The translations under genes and the position numbers were made by a program. A stretch of DNA of 64,000 nucleotides from Rhodanobacter sp. (GTDB lineage Bacteria > Pseudomonadota > Gammaproteobacteria > Xanthomonadales > Rhodanobacteraceae), in contig SCSE01000039.1 in assembly GCA_004298015.1 (NCBI GenBank), positions 1 to 64,000 of the forward strand. Direction: 5' to 3'. Shown one piece after another: positions 34,642 to 42,749 of this stretch (positions within the stretch are counted from its first letter, which is position 1; each line of letters opens with the position of its first letter). Under the pieces are notes generated by a model. It was given only the letters and a program-made list of their open reading frames with translations, was not told the DNA's origin and did no database searches.

Positions 34642-36192
34642 TCAGTGACGCCCGCGGAAATTCGCCAGCAGCACCGCGATCGCATCGACATCGCGACTGG
34701 TGCGCGGTGCGCCCTCGGGCCGGTGGTAGTTGTTCAACATGATCGCGAAGGCCAGTCGTTCACCACCGGCACTGGTCACATAGCCGGCGAGGCAATGGAC
34801 GTAGGTCATGCTGCCGGTCTTGGCGTGCACATTGTTTTCGGCGCGGGTGCCACGCATGTGCGCGGCCAGGGTGCCGTCCACCCCGGCAATCGGCAAGGCG
34901 TCACGCAAGGAGACGGCGTACGGCTGGGTGGCCAGGTAGCTGAGCAATCGGACCAGCGCATCCGGGGTCACCAGGTCGCGTCGCGACAGTCCGGAGCCTT
35001 CGCTGATCAGCACATCCGTGGGCGGGATGCCGATTTTTTTCAGCAGCGCATCCAGCGCGTGGCTGCCGCGGCTGCCGCTGTCATGGAAACCAGGAGACAT
35101 GCCGGCCTGCTGGGCCGCCGGCAAGTGCGCGCCGACGCTCAAGAACAGATTTTGCAGGTACAGGTTCTGCGAACGCTTGAGTCCGCGATGAAGTACTTCC
35201 ATCAATGGCGGCGAGAAAATTTTTGCCACCACATGGGTACCGTCCCGCAAGGAGGTGTCGTCCTGCGGCCAGTGCAGGGTGCGAACCTGGCCGACAAGCC
35301 GGATGCCCCGGCGCGCCAGCGCAAGCTCCAATTGCCTGCCGGCCAGCAGGGCCGGGTCCGCTACGGCCAGTTTGAAGTGTTGTGGCGGCGAGTCGGCAGG
35401 AATCGAGCCGAACGCATACAGCACCTGGTGCCCCGGGGCACGGTACAGATTCACGTCGCTGGGTGCCTTCGCCGCAGCGGTGACCAGGTGGCTGCGCAAC
35501 AGCGGTTCTGCCGTCGCGGGCTTGAAGTCCAGCAGTGCCGGCAGTCCGGGCCTGCGGTTTGGAGTGATCGTGAGGGTAACCGCATTCTCGTCGACGCTCA
35601 GCGCGGAAGGCGGGGCGGCAAACGCGGCCAGCAAGTCGCCGGCTTCCCAGCCGGGGCCGAACGGCGGTGTGGTGAAGTAGCTGGCATCGGCAATCAGGTC
35701 GCCATCAACACGGCGCACCCCGCGTGCCTGAAGCTGCGCGGCCAGTTGATCGGCCCAATCCGCGCTGGACTCGGTGCCAAGTGTCGGGTCGCCCATGCCG
35801 TAGAGAATCAGCGGGCCGGCCAGACTGCCATGCCGGATCGCGCCGCGGGCCAGCAATCGGGTCGGAATGCGGTAGTCCGCGCCGAGCGTGGCCAGACTCA
35901 GTGCAGCGGTGAACAACTTGGCGGTGGATGCGGGTTGCAGCAGGCGATCGGGATGGTGGGCGTAAAGCGTGCGACCGGTGTCCAGCGAGACCACCGCAAT
36001 GCCCCGCCGTGCGGCGGCAAACCGCGGTTGAGCGATGACGGCTTTGATCTGGCGCCCAAGGCCGGCAAGGGTTCTTGCACCCGGCGCAGAGGTTTGGGTT
36101 GCGGCCAGCGCCGAGGGGCCGGTGGCGCTGGCAGCCATCAGCAGCAGGGCGACCGCGATGCAGTGAATTCGGGGGCGGGCAAGCAGATTCAT
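34642..36192 (-). CDS. dacB: D-alanyl-D-alanine carboxypeptidase/endopeptidase (PBP4 type)
   Basis: A 516-residue exported S13-family peptidase. The signal peptide ends at about residue 30. The catalytic triad of motifs is PASTAKL (S89, K92), SEGSGLS (Ser-x-Asn-like) and HAKTGSMTYV (Lys-Thr-Gly). The long insert between motifs 1 and 2 is typical of PBP4. It removes terminal D-Ala and cuts peptidoglycan cross-links in the periplasm. It is divergent from slyD across about 120 bases and convergent with pncB. Confidence 0.93.
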   Translation of the reverse strand: MNLLARPRIHCIAVALLLMAASATGPSALAATQTSAPGARTLAGLGRQIKAVIAQPRFAAARRGIAVVSLDTGRTLYAHHPDRLLQPASTAKLFTAALSLATLGADYRIPTRLLARGAIRHGSLAGPLILYGMGDPTLGTESSADWADQLAAQLQARGVRRVDGDLIADASYFTTPPFGPGWEAGDLLAAFAAPPSALSVDENAVTLTITPNRRPGLPALLDFKPATAEPLLRSHLVTAAAKAPSDVNLYRAPGHQVLYAFGSIPADSPPQHFKLAVADPALLAGRQLELALARRGIRLVGQVRTLHWPQDDTSLRDGTHVVAKIFSPPLMEVLHRGLKRSQNLYLQNLFLSVGAHLPAAQQAGMSPGFHDSGSRGSHALDALLKKIGIPPTDVLISEGSGLSRRDLVTPDALVRLLSYLATQPYAVSLRDALPIAGVDGTLAAHMRGTRAENNVHAKTGSMTYVHCLAGYVTSAGGERLAFAIMLNNYHRPEGAPRTSRDVDAIAVLLANFRGRH

Positions 36193-36311
36193 GGCGGCAG
36201 TATCGCCAATCGCGACAACCCCTGCATCGGCCCGATCGGCTTGTTCTGTTAACCTTGTCCCTTCGTGTCGGCATCTGGTCGACGGACTTACCCCTTATTC
36301 GCGAGACATTC

Positions 36312-36794
36312 ATGCAGATTGCCCAAAACGCCGTTGCCGCCTTCCACTACACGCTGACCGACGACGAGGGTCAGGTCATCGACAGCTCCGAAGGTCGGGA
36401 TCCGTTGACCTACCTCCACGGCAGCGGTCAGATCGTTCCCGGGCTGGAGAAGCAGATGGAGGGTCGTGTGGCCGGTGACAAGTTTGACGCCAAGGTGGCG
36501 CCGGAGGAGGGTTACGGCGTGCACCACGCCGAACTGATGCAGGAAGTGCCGAAGGCGGCCTTCCAGGGTGTCGAGGACATCCAGCCTGGCATGCAGTTCC
36601 AGGGGCGAGGCCCGCAGGGCGAAATCAATGTCACGGTCAGCAAGGTGGAGGGCGATACGGTATTCATCGACGGCAACCACCCGCTGGCCGGCAAGACCCT
36701 GCATTTCGCCATCGAGGTAACCGATGTGCGCGATGCCAGTGCCGAAGAGCTGGAGCACGGTCATGTGCACGGCGAAGGCGGTCATCAGCACTGA
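36312..36794 (+). CDS. slyD: SlyD-type FKBP peptidyl-prolyl isomerase
   Basis: A 160-residue protein: FHYTLTDDEGQVIDSSEGRD, YLHGSGQIVPGLEKQMEG, then the insert-in-flap chaperone domain, and FIDGNHPLAGKTLHFAIEVTDV. The short His-rich tail (EHGHVHGEGGHQH) can bind nickel or other metals, as in SlyD. It combines prolyl isomerase, chaperone and metal handling in the cytoplasm. The stop codon TGA (36792-36794) falls in the terminal repeat of family A copy 3. Confidence 0.93.
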   Translation: MQIAQNAVAAFHYTLTDDEGQVIDSSEGRDPLTYLHGSGQIVPGLEKQMEGRVAGDKFDAKVAPEEGYGVHHAELMQEVPKAAFQGVEDIQPGMQFQGRGPQGEINVTVSKVEGDTVFIDGNHPLAGKTLHFAIEVTDVRDASAEELEHGHVHGEGGHQH

Positions 36795-36888
36795 GAGGTT
36801 GTGAAAACTTTGCCCGCCTGCTGCGATCGCCGTCAGATGCCTGTGTCGGCGGCGCGCTGCAGCGTTCGATATTTTCACAACCACTGAG
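36791..36888 (+). repeat. Family A repeat, copy 3 (internally deleted)
   Basis: The ends CTGAGAGGTTGTGAAAA (36791-36807) and ATTTTCACAACCACTGAG (36871-36888) are near-perfect inverted repeats. The inside has CTGCGATCGCCGTCAGATGC and GTGTCGGCGGCGCGCTGC, as in copy 5, but lacks the middle half. At 98 bp it is a short derivative. The slyD stop lies in its left end. Confidence 0.85.
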
Positions 36889-36908
36889 CGACGCCGCAGT
36901 GACACCAG

Positions 36909-36942
36909 AGCCCCGGGAGATCTTGTGTCACCGGGGCTTTTT
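36909..36942. terminator. Terminator between slyD and pldA
   Basis: An 8-bp stem, AGCCCCGG (36909-36916) with CCGGGGCT (36931-36938), is followed by T residues to 36942. Each flank allows use in the plus direction, for slyD; in the minus direction the U-tract is poor. Confidence 0.75.
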
Positions 36943-36956
36943 CCGTTGCGCTCCGG

Positions 36957-38045
36957 TCAATACCAGTCGAGCAGGGAAATACCCAGTCCGAGATACGTGG
37001 CATTGTGGTTGTAGTCGATCAGGCTTTCGCCGTAGCCCTTGAACAGCTCCATGTAGCCACGCACATTGCCGGCCAGCGGGAAGCTCCAGGTCAACTGTGC
37101 GGCGCCGTGCTGGCGACGACCGCCACGTAGCGAGTCACGCAGCATCAGGCCGAACTCCTGGCCATGCCACTCGTGCACGATCTGGACCTCGCCGCGACCC
37201 ATGTAGTCGCTGATATCCGGATTGTCATTGGTGCGGCGGGTTTCCGGGATGCGCCACCAGGGGCGGATCATCACGGTCCAGCCTTTGCGCTCGAAACCGA
37301 TGTCGGCGATGACGCGATTCCAGCTGCGCGACAAGGGGTTGCTGCGACCGTTGGACTGATGATTGATACCGATACCGAGCAGGCGGCCGGTCCAGCCGAG
37401 CACCTCGTAATGGGTGTCGAATACCAGCATCGCCTCGGGCTCGTAGTTGGTCTCCCGGAACGGTCGCGACAGTCGCTTGTTGTAGACCTGCCAGCGCGAG
37501 GACTGGGTATAGGCCACCCACAGGTCGCCGGCATTGCCGAACACTCCTTGCCAGACCTTGGTCTTCAGGCTCAGCTGGAACTTCGACTCGATGTTTTGCA
37601 GCGGCATGCTCTGCTGCACGGTATTGTCGGGATTCGGGCTGTGCGGAAGACGGTTCTGGTTGCTGCTGGCAAAGAACGGCAGGAAATAGACCGGTTTGTA
37701 ACCGCGGATATTGAACGTGCCGAGCTTGCTTTCCCGACTCAGCTCCCAACGGCTGTCGAGCAGCGACAACGGCTGCACGCCGTCGCCGGCGAGTGTCGCT
37801 GCCGGCGTGACATGCGTGTCGCGGCTGAATACCCCTGGCGCCAGAGAGTGTATGTCGGTGCGCTTGTGGGCAACCGGCAGGTTTACGCGGCCGCTGGCCT
37901 GGTCGTAACAGGCCAGCCGCAACGCGTCGCTCGCGATTGCTGTGCAGGCGCGGATGTCGTTGGGTTGCGGATTCTGTGCATGGCTGAGCGTGGCGAGCAT
38001 GCATGCCAGCCATGCCAGTGGCACGACAGTACGAGGTGACTTCAT
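36957..38045 (-). CDS. pldA: Outer-membrane phospholipase A (OMPLA)
   Basis: A 362-residue protein. The signal peptide is at residues 1-23 (LATLSHA). A Cys-containing segment (IRACTAIASDALRLACYDQA), common in xanthomonad members, precedes a 12-strand barrel. The catalytic GINHQSNGRSNPLSRSWNR has H229 and S231. The protein ends in GLGISLLDWY. OMPLA is a calcium-dependent dimer that degrades phospholipid misplaced in the outer leaflet. The start at 38045 (MKSPRTVVPLAW) is chosen because an upstream 12-residue extension has no signal character. Confidence 0.93.
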   Translation of the reverse strand: MKSPRTVVPLAWLACMLATLSHAQNPQPNDIRACTAIASDALRLACYDQASGRVNLPVAHKRTDIHSLAPGVFSRDTHVTPAATLAGDGVQPLSLLDSRWELSRESKLGTFNIRGYKPVYFLPFFASSNQNRLPHSPNPDNTVQQSMPLQNIESKFQLSLKTKVWQGVFGNAGDLWVAYTQSSRWQVYNKRLSRPFRETNYEPEAMLVFDTHYEVLGWTGRLLGIGINHQSNGRSNPLSRSWNRVIADIGFERKGWTVMIRPWWRIPETRRTNDNPDISDYMGRGEVQIVHEWHGQEFGLMLRDSLRGGRRQHGAAQLTWSFPLAGNVRGYMELFKGYGESLIDYNHNATYLGLGISLLDWY

Positions 38046-38224
38046 CGTGGATTCCGGAGCCTGTGCGCGGGTAATCGGCACGGAAGTCTAACGCACCGAC
38101 CGTATCTTCCCTCGGCGTCGGCGCACGTTTTTGCACGCATAGCATGGGCGTGCCTGGCTCGTGGGGCCTGGATCCGTTTGAGGATGCTGCACGGGGGAAT
38201 CCGGAAGCCCGTTTTCCGCCGCGG

Positions 38225-38298
38225 CGTAGGGCGGGCACCGTCCGCCGATCTTCACGATGACGATCCGCTCAGGGCCGGCAGCCCGTGCCCGCCCTACG
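38225..38298. repeat. REP-like palindrome upstream of pldA
   Basis: CGTAGGGCGGGCAC (38225-38238) and GTGCCCGCCCTACG (38285-38298) are perfect 14-base inverted arms around a 46-base centre. GTAGGGCGGGCAC palindromes are typical interspersed repeats in proteobacteria. The 435-base gap between pldA and the EF-hand gene (38082-38516) otherwise shows no gene. Confidence 0.75.
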
Positions 38299-38516
38299 CC
38301 AGGCACGGGCTGCCACGGAGGAAGTCCTGATCACCCATCTGCTGCACCCCCGTTGGGAGAATGGCTTGAGATCGCTATGCTTGAGGGATGTGGGTCAAGC
38401 AAAAACTTGCTGCCCCCAGCCGTAAACGGCCATCTGATACGGATCTGTGGAAGCGAGGATGCAGCATGCGGGGAATCAGCTGTCAGCAAGCAATACTCCG
38501 TTGCCGGAGTCGCGAA

Positions 38517-38882
38517 TTACTGTCCTGAGGTCTGCTGCAGTTGCTTGACCCAGCGGTTGTACTCGGTCTTGTTGATACTGCCGTTGTGATCGCCATCGAC
38601 GTACAGGAAGTCGTTGGCCAGCGGAGGGTAGGCGGCTGCCTGCGCCGAGGTGATGGCCTCGCCACCATCGGAAAGCTGCTTGAACGTCGGCGCCGGACCA
38701 GCCGTCGGCGTGGGTGCGGGGACGCTCTTTATCACTACCTCGCCCTGAGGTGTCTGATAAGTCGCCTGATCGCTCGACTGGCCGTCGGCTGGGGCGGGCG
38801 GGGTGCTTTGGGCCAGCGCCGCACCGGCAAACAGCAGAGCCGCAGCGGCCGTGGCGTACAACAAGGGATTGTGGGATTTCAT
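38517..38882 (-). CDS. Small exported EF-hand protein
   Basis: A 121-residue protein with a signal peptide (residues 1-24, ending AGAALA) and one EF-hand loop near the C-terminus, VDGDHNGSINKTEYNRW, with Asp, Asp, Asn, Ser and Glu at calcium-ligand positions. The middle is Pro/Ala-rich. Such single-EF-hand secreted proteins are frequent in Xanthomonadales; a calcium-binding role is likely, the wider role unknown. It is a lone gene on the minus strand. Confidence 0.82.
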   Translation of the reverse strand: MKSHNPLLYATAAAALLFAGAALAQSTPPAPADGQSSDQATYQTPQGEVVIKSVPAPTPTAGPAPTFKQLSDGGEAITSAQAAAYPPLANDFLYVDGDHNGSINKTEYNRWVKQLQQTSGQ

Positions 38883-39037
38883 GATCGATACTCCATGCCA
38901 AAATGCCAGGAAAAATCAGTGCCGGCGTCCTTGACCGATACACCAAGGCTCCGACCCGGCGCTGAGACCGAAGTGAAATTAGCAAGGGTTTTGTAAATGC
39001 CGCCTCAAGGTGATGTCGAAAATTCGGTGAGTGGAAT

Positions 39038-40315
39038 GTGCCGTTGAGCGGGGCTTCAGCCAATCACGCAACCATCACCCTGGCCCAGGCACGGCGGTTG
39101 CAACTGGCGGCACAGGGCTTGTTGCAGCCGGTGAAACGGCTTGCCCGCCGCCAGGATCTGGTGGCGATGGTGGAACGCATGCGGCTGTTGCAGATCGATA
39201 CCATCCAGGTGATCGCCCGCAGCCCCTACCTCGTACTGCACGCTCGCCTCGGAGCTTTTCCCATGGCTTGGCTCGACGAGGCGTTGGCGCAGGGGCGCCT
39301 GGCTGAATGCTGGGCTCACGAGGCCTGCTTTGTGGCCGCATCGGACATCGGTCTGCATCGAAGTGCGTTCGCGCATCGGCGACACCATTGGGCGTATCGG
39401 AACGCCGAGCGGATGTATCGCGAGCAGCGTACAGACATGGACCGGTTGCTGGCAGGCATACGCCGCAACGGTCCGGTCCGCGCGGCGGACTTTTCCCGTC
39501 AGGGAGAACATGCCGGCACGCCCGGTTGGTGGGCGTGGAAACCGGAGAAGCGCTGGCTGGAAGCCTGGTTTGCATTGGGTAAGTTGATGGTAAGCCGGCG
39601 TGAGCGTTTTCAGCGCGTTTACGATCTTGCCGAAACGGTATTGGCCGGCCTTGATCCGGCTTTCGATCCGGCCACGGCGCATCTCCCGGCGACGCTGCAG
39701 CGGCAGCGTTTCATCGTTGACAGTGTGCGTGCTCTGGGGGTAAGCCCGGCCGCCTGGATTGCTGATTATCACCGGTTGCGCCCGGCCGTGACTGAGCAGG
39801 AGTTGGCGCCGTTGCTGGCCAGTGGCGAGTTGCTTGAGGTGTCGGTGCAGGGCTGGACTTCGCCGGGCTATGTGCATCGTGACCATGCCGATCGGCTCGC
39901 GAGCGTCCGTCGAGGTCACTTGCGGGCGACCCATACCGCGCTGCTGTCGCCGTTCGATCCGCTGGTCTGGGATCGGGTCAGGCTGCGGGCGATGTTCGAT
40001 TTCGACTATGCGCTGGAGTGCTATACCCCGCAGGCACGCCGACGCCATGGCTATTTTGTCTTGCCGATCCTGCATCGAGGCGCCCTGGTGGGGCGGATGG
40101 ATGCCAAGGCACATCGGCGCGAGGGACTGTTCGAGATCAAGTCGTTGCGGCTCGAATCGATGCCAGCACCCGATGCGGTTCTGGTGAAGGCGCTGGCTGC
40201 AACCATTGCACGTTTCGCCGGTTGGCACGACACCCCGGAAATCCTCCTCGGCCGCGTACAACCTGCCGGATTGGCGAAGCTGCTGCGTGCAGCTTGGCGC
40301 GCCGGCGCAGGCTGA
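39038..40315 (+). CDS. ycaQ: YcaQ-family DNA glycosylase (winged-helix)
   Basis: A 425-residue protein of the winged-helix YcaQ/AlkX/AlkZ glycosylase family. The catalytic Gln-x-Asp motif is in RMRLLQIDTIQVIARSPYL, followed by WAHEACFVAASD. The C-terminal domain has HTALLSPFDPLVWDRVRLRAMFDF and YVHRDHADRL. YcaQ unhooks interstrand crosslinks and removes bulky alkyl-G lesions. Start GTG 39038 precedes PLSGASANHATITLAQARRL; a TTG two codons later is also possible. Confidence 0.9.
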   Translation: MPLSGASANHATITLAQARRLQLAAQGLLQPVKRLARRQDLVAMVERMRLLQIDTIQVIARSPYLVLHARLGAFPMAWLDEALAQGRLAECWAHEACFVAASDIGLHRSAFAHRRHHWAYRNAERMYREQRTDMDRLLAGIRRNGPVRAADFSRQGEHAGTPGWWAWKPEKRWLEAWFALGKLMVSRRERFQRVYDLAETVLAGLDPAFDPATAHLPATLQRQRFIVDSVRALGVSPAAWIADYHRLRPAVTEQELAPLLASGELLEVSVQGWTSPGYVHRDHADRLASVRRGHLRATHTALLSPFDPLVWDRVRLRAMFDFDYALECYTPQARRRHGYFVLPILHRGALVGRMDAKAHRREGLFEIKSLRLESMPAPDAVLVKALAATIARFAGWHDTPEILLGRVQPAGLAKLLRAAWRAGAG

Positions 40316-40329
40316 ATGGAGGACGCCGG

Positions 40330-40788
40330 CTAAGGGCTGCTGGCGGTCGGTGCGGGATTCACGTCGCAGGATTTGCCGTGCAAGGCCTGGCGCAACTGGG
40401 TGGCCAGCGAGTTGCAGCGCGCCGCCAGTTGCGGGCGGATTTTCGGGTTCATCGAGTCGCGCAGCAAATTGATCCGCATCGCCTCGTAGCGAGCCTGCAA
40501 TTGGCTGGGTGGAAAAATCGCCGCAGCACGGTGACAGGCCAGGTAGCTGGAAAGGTAGTCGTCACAGGCTGCGATGCCTGTCCTGTCCGGCAGGGGCGCC
40601 TTGCTGGTCTTGGCTGAGGAGGCGCTTGCAACTTGCGGACGCTGCCGACCAGCGGAATGAGTGGTGGTGGCTGTAGAAGCATGAGGGGGGGCGGTTGTGG
40701 ACCGGGTGAACAGCCGATTGGAACAGGCCGCCAGGGCCAGGCTGCCCAGCAGCGCGAAAACAGCTCGGCGGGAAGGCATGGGCATCAT
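40330..40788 (-). CDS. Predicted lipoprotein of unknown function
   Basis: A 152-residue protein. The signal RRAVFALLGSLALAAC ends in a lipobox-like LAAC. A Ser/Thr/Ala-rich linker follows, then a compact helical C-terminal domain with three Cys: IAACDDYLSSYLACHRAA, and AARCNSLATQLRQALHGKSC. The first two and later Cys residues may form disulfides in the periplasm. I chose ATG 40788 because GAGGAG lies seven bases upstream; ATGs at 40794 and 40785 are alternatives. I do not recognise the family. Confidence 0.6.
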   Translation of the reverse strand: MMPMPSRRAVFALLGSLALAACSNRLFTRSTTAPPHASTATTTHSAGRQRPQVASASSAKTSKAPLPDRTGIAACDDYLSSYLACHRAAAIFPPSQLQARYEAMRINLLRDSMNPKIRPQLAARCNSLATQLRQALHGKSCDVNPAPTASSP

Positions 40789-40988
40789 CGACATTCTCCT
40801 CGCGGGATTTGTAGCAGGCACCGGTTGAGTGGCTGCGTATGGGTACGGGATGGCATTCAATCCATATTCACACCAGAGGGCCAACGACGTAAAGAGATCT
40901 GGAAATCCGGTGTGGCGCTGATATTGGCCACGGCTGCGCGCAAGCCGCAGCGCAGGGGCGGTGGAGCCAGCGGTTTTTGAGGTAAAGG

Positions 40989-41172
40989 CTGAGAGGCTGA
41001 GAAAAAATCCCGCGCCTACGGCGATCGCCGTCAGCTGCCCATGTCGGCCGCGTGCGGCAGGCGAATCCGGGCCATTTGTTTGGCTAAACCCCCGAATTTG
41101 CCCACGGCGCACCTTGCCACGAACGCCTGGCGATGCTCCCGCTACGGCGTTCGATATTCCCCCAACCTCCGA
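40989..41172 (+). repeat. Family A repeat, copy 4
   Basis: It starts CTGAGAGGCTGAGAAAAAAT, and has GGCGATCGCCGTCAGCTGCC and ATGTCGGCCGCGTGCGGCAG, then TTTGTTTGGCTAAAC, and ends CGGCGTTCGATATTCCCCCA-ACC. It is about 184 bp, same orientation as copies 3 and 5, and the most diverged at its ends. It occupies the gap between the lipoprotein gene and the cold-shock gene. Confidence 0.75.
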
Positions 41173-41405
41173 CCCCTCCGTCGTCCGACTTTCACGAATC
41201 GACATGTGCGATAAATAATCGCTTGACAAATCACCCGTGTGTCTGAAATCCGTTATGCTTGAGATGCTGCGTCTGCTCGGCTGCGTGCGTGCCCGGTGTT
41301 GGGGTTCCCGAATCCGCATCGTTACACCCGACCCCGGCATGCCCAGTAAGTCGTCGGCCCGTGGGGCCGTTTTGTCTCAGCGTCTGGAATGGATCGGAGT
41401 GAGTC

Positions 41406-41615
41406 ATGTCGGATCGTGAAGTAGGTACAGTCAAGTGGTTCAACGACGCCAAGGGTTTCGGTTTTATAAGCCGTGAGAGTGGCCCTGACGTGTTCGTGCA
41501 TTTCCGTGCCATCACCGGCTCGGGTTTCAAGAGCCTGCAGGAAGGGCAGAAGGTCAGTTTCAAGGTGGTCACTGGCCAGAAGGGTCTGCAGGCCGAAGAT
41601 GTCACGGCAGTCTGA
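41406..41615 (+). CDS. Cold-shock-domain protein (CspA family)
   Basis: A 69-residue single cold-shock domain: [19 protein letters not shown] with RNP1 (KGFGFI) and VFVHFRAI with RNP2 (VFVHF). It binds single-stranded RNA and DNA and melts RNA structure. TTGACA at 41223-41228 may be a -35 box, implying a leader of more than 130 bases, as in cspA-type genes; I could not find a well-spaced -10. GGAG before ATG 41406 and a strong terminator after the gene make it monocistronic. Confidence 0.93.
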   Translation: MSDREVGTVKWFNDAKGFGFISRESGPDVFVHFRAITGSGFKSLQEGQKVSFKVVTGQKGLQAEDVTAV

Positions 41616-41637
41616 TTGCCTGAAAATTTCAGGGAGA

Positions 41638-41661
41638 GGCCGGCTTTTGCCGGCCTTTTTT
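41638..41661 (+). terminator. Terminator of the cold-shock gene
   Basis: A 7-bp stem GGCCGGC (41638-41644) with GCCGGCC (41649-41655), TTTT loop, followed by a run of six T residues. Confidence 0.9.
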
Positions 41662-41664
41662 ATC

Positions 41665-41730
41665 GGTGCGCCCGGCAGGGCGCACCTGCTTGTGGTGTGG
41701 GAGGGGGCCGGAGGATTCCGGCCCCCTCCC
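41665..41730. repeat. Two perfect GC-rich hairpins before the alpha/beta hydrolase gene
   Basis: Hairpin 1: GGTGCGCCC (41665-41673) with GGGCGCACC (41678-41686), four-base loop. Hairpin 2: a 14-bp perfect stem (41699-41712 with 41717-41730), four-base loop, containing GGGGGCCGG. No T-run follows, so they are not ordinary terminators. They would form a structured leader ending 19 bases before ATG 41750. Confidence 0.7.
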
Positions 41731-41749
41731 CGATTGTTGTCGACGTATC

Positions 41750-42670
41750 ATGCTGTCGGATATCCGGGCCTTGGCTGAAAAGGACCGGTTTGCGGTGAAC
41801 ACGCGGGACGTCGGTGCGGGTATCGGACAGTCCCTGCTCGCCGTCACTGCCGCCGACGGCTCCCGATTCGAACTGTTATGTGTGCATCCCACCGCTGAGT
41901 GGGATCAGATGCTGTACTGGTTGCCGGCTTTGGGGGTGCCTGCACGGCACTATGTATCACTTGCCGAGGCGCTGGCCACAAGAGGCATAGGCGTGGCGAT
42001 CCATGAGTGGCGTGGCATCGGCTCCAGCACTTGGAGGGCGGGGCGGCGCTGCAACTGGGGGTATCGGGAATTGTTGCTGGATGACCTGCCGTCCGCCATG
42101 GCGGCGCTGCGGGCCCGTTGGTCAACGGCGACCTGCTGGCTGGGCGGTCACAGTCTGGGCGGGCAGCTGGCCGCGCTGTACGCCGGGCTGCATCCCGCTG
42201 AGCATGCGGGCCTGTTGCTGGTGGCCAGCGGGTCGCCGTACTGGCGCTGTTATCGGAACGGCTGGCTGCTCGCCGCGGCCTATACCGCCGCACCGTGGCT
42301 GGCGCAACTGGTCGGTTACCTGCCGGGTCGCCGCATCGGCTTCGGCGGCAACGAAGCACGTGGCCTGATCGCCGACTGGGCGCGCAGCGGTCGACAGGGG
42401 CACTACGCAGCGGATGGTATGAGGCAGGATTTCGAGCAGCAGCTGCATGCGCTGCAGTTGCCGGTGCTGGGTATCCGCTTGCGCGATGACTGGATGGTGC
42501 CGGCGTCATCGCTGGCCTGGTTGCTGGGCAAGATGCCACAGGCCACGCAGCAGGTGGAAACGATCACATCGCAGCATCTGGACGGTCGTGACGCCGATCA
42601 TTTTGGCTGGATGAAAGCGCCGCTGCCGGTCGCCAGCCGGATCGCTCATTGGCTGCATCAGCAGAACTGA
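41750..42670 (+). CDS. Alpha/beta-fold hydrolase
   Basis: A 306-residue cytoplasmic hydrolase. The nucleophile elbow is WLGGHSLGGQLAALYAG (Ser in GHSLG). HEWRGIGSSTWRAG lies before it, and DWMVPASSLAWLLG then HFGWMK provide the likely acid and His. The family is the predicted alpha/beta-hydrolase-fold group with EWRGIG near the oxyanion loop; natural substrate unknown. The gap to the next gene is 79 bases, so co-transcription is possible but unclear. Confidence 0.8.
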   Translation: MLSDIRALAEKDRFAVNTRDVGAGIGQSLLAVTAADGSRFELLCVHPTAEWDQMLYWLPALGVPARHYVSLAEALATRGIGVAIHEWRGIGSSTWRAGRRCNWGYRELLLDDLPSAMAALRARWSTATCWLGGHSLGGQLAALYAGLHPAEHAGLLLVASGSPYWRCYRNGWLLAAAYTAAPWLAQLVGYLPGRRIGFGGNEARGLIADWARSGRQGHYAADGMRQDFEQQLHALQLPVLGIRLRDDWMVPASSLAWLLGKMPQATQQVETITSQHLDGRDADHFGWMKAPLPVASRIAHWLHQQN

Positions 42671-42749
42671 GCGTTCATCACCGCATCGTGGCTTGATACC
42701 GCGCTAACCTGCCAGCATCTGGGAGGTTCATGCCCTGCCGGAGTCACCG

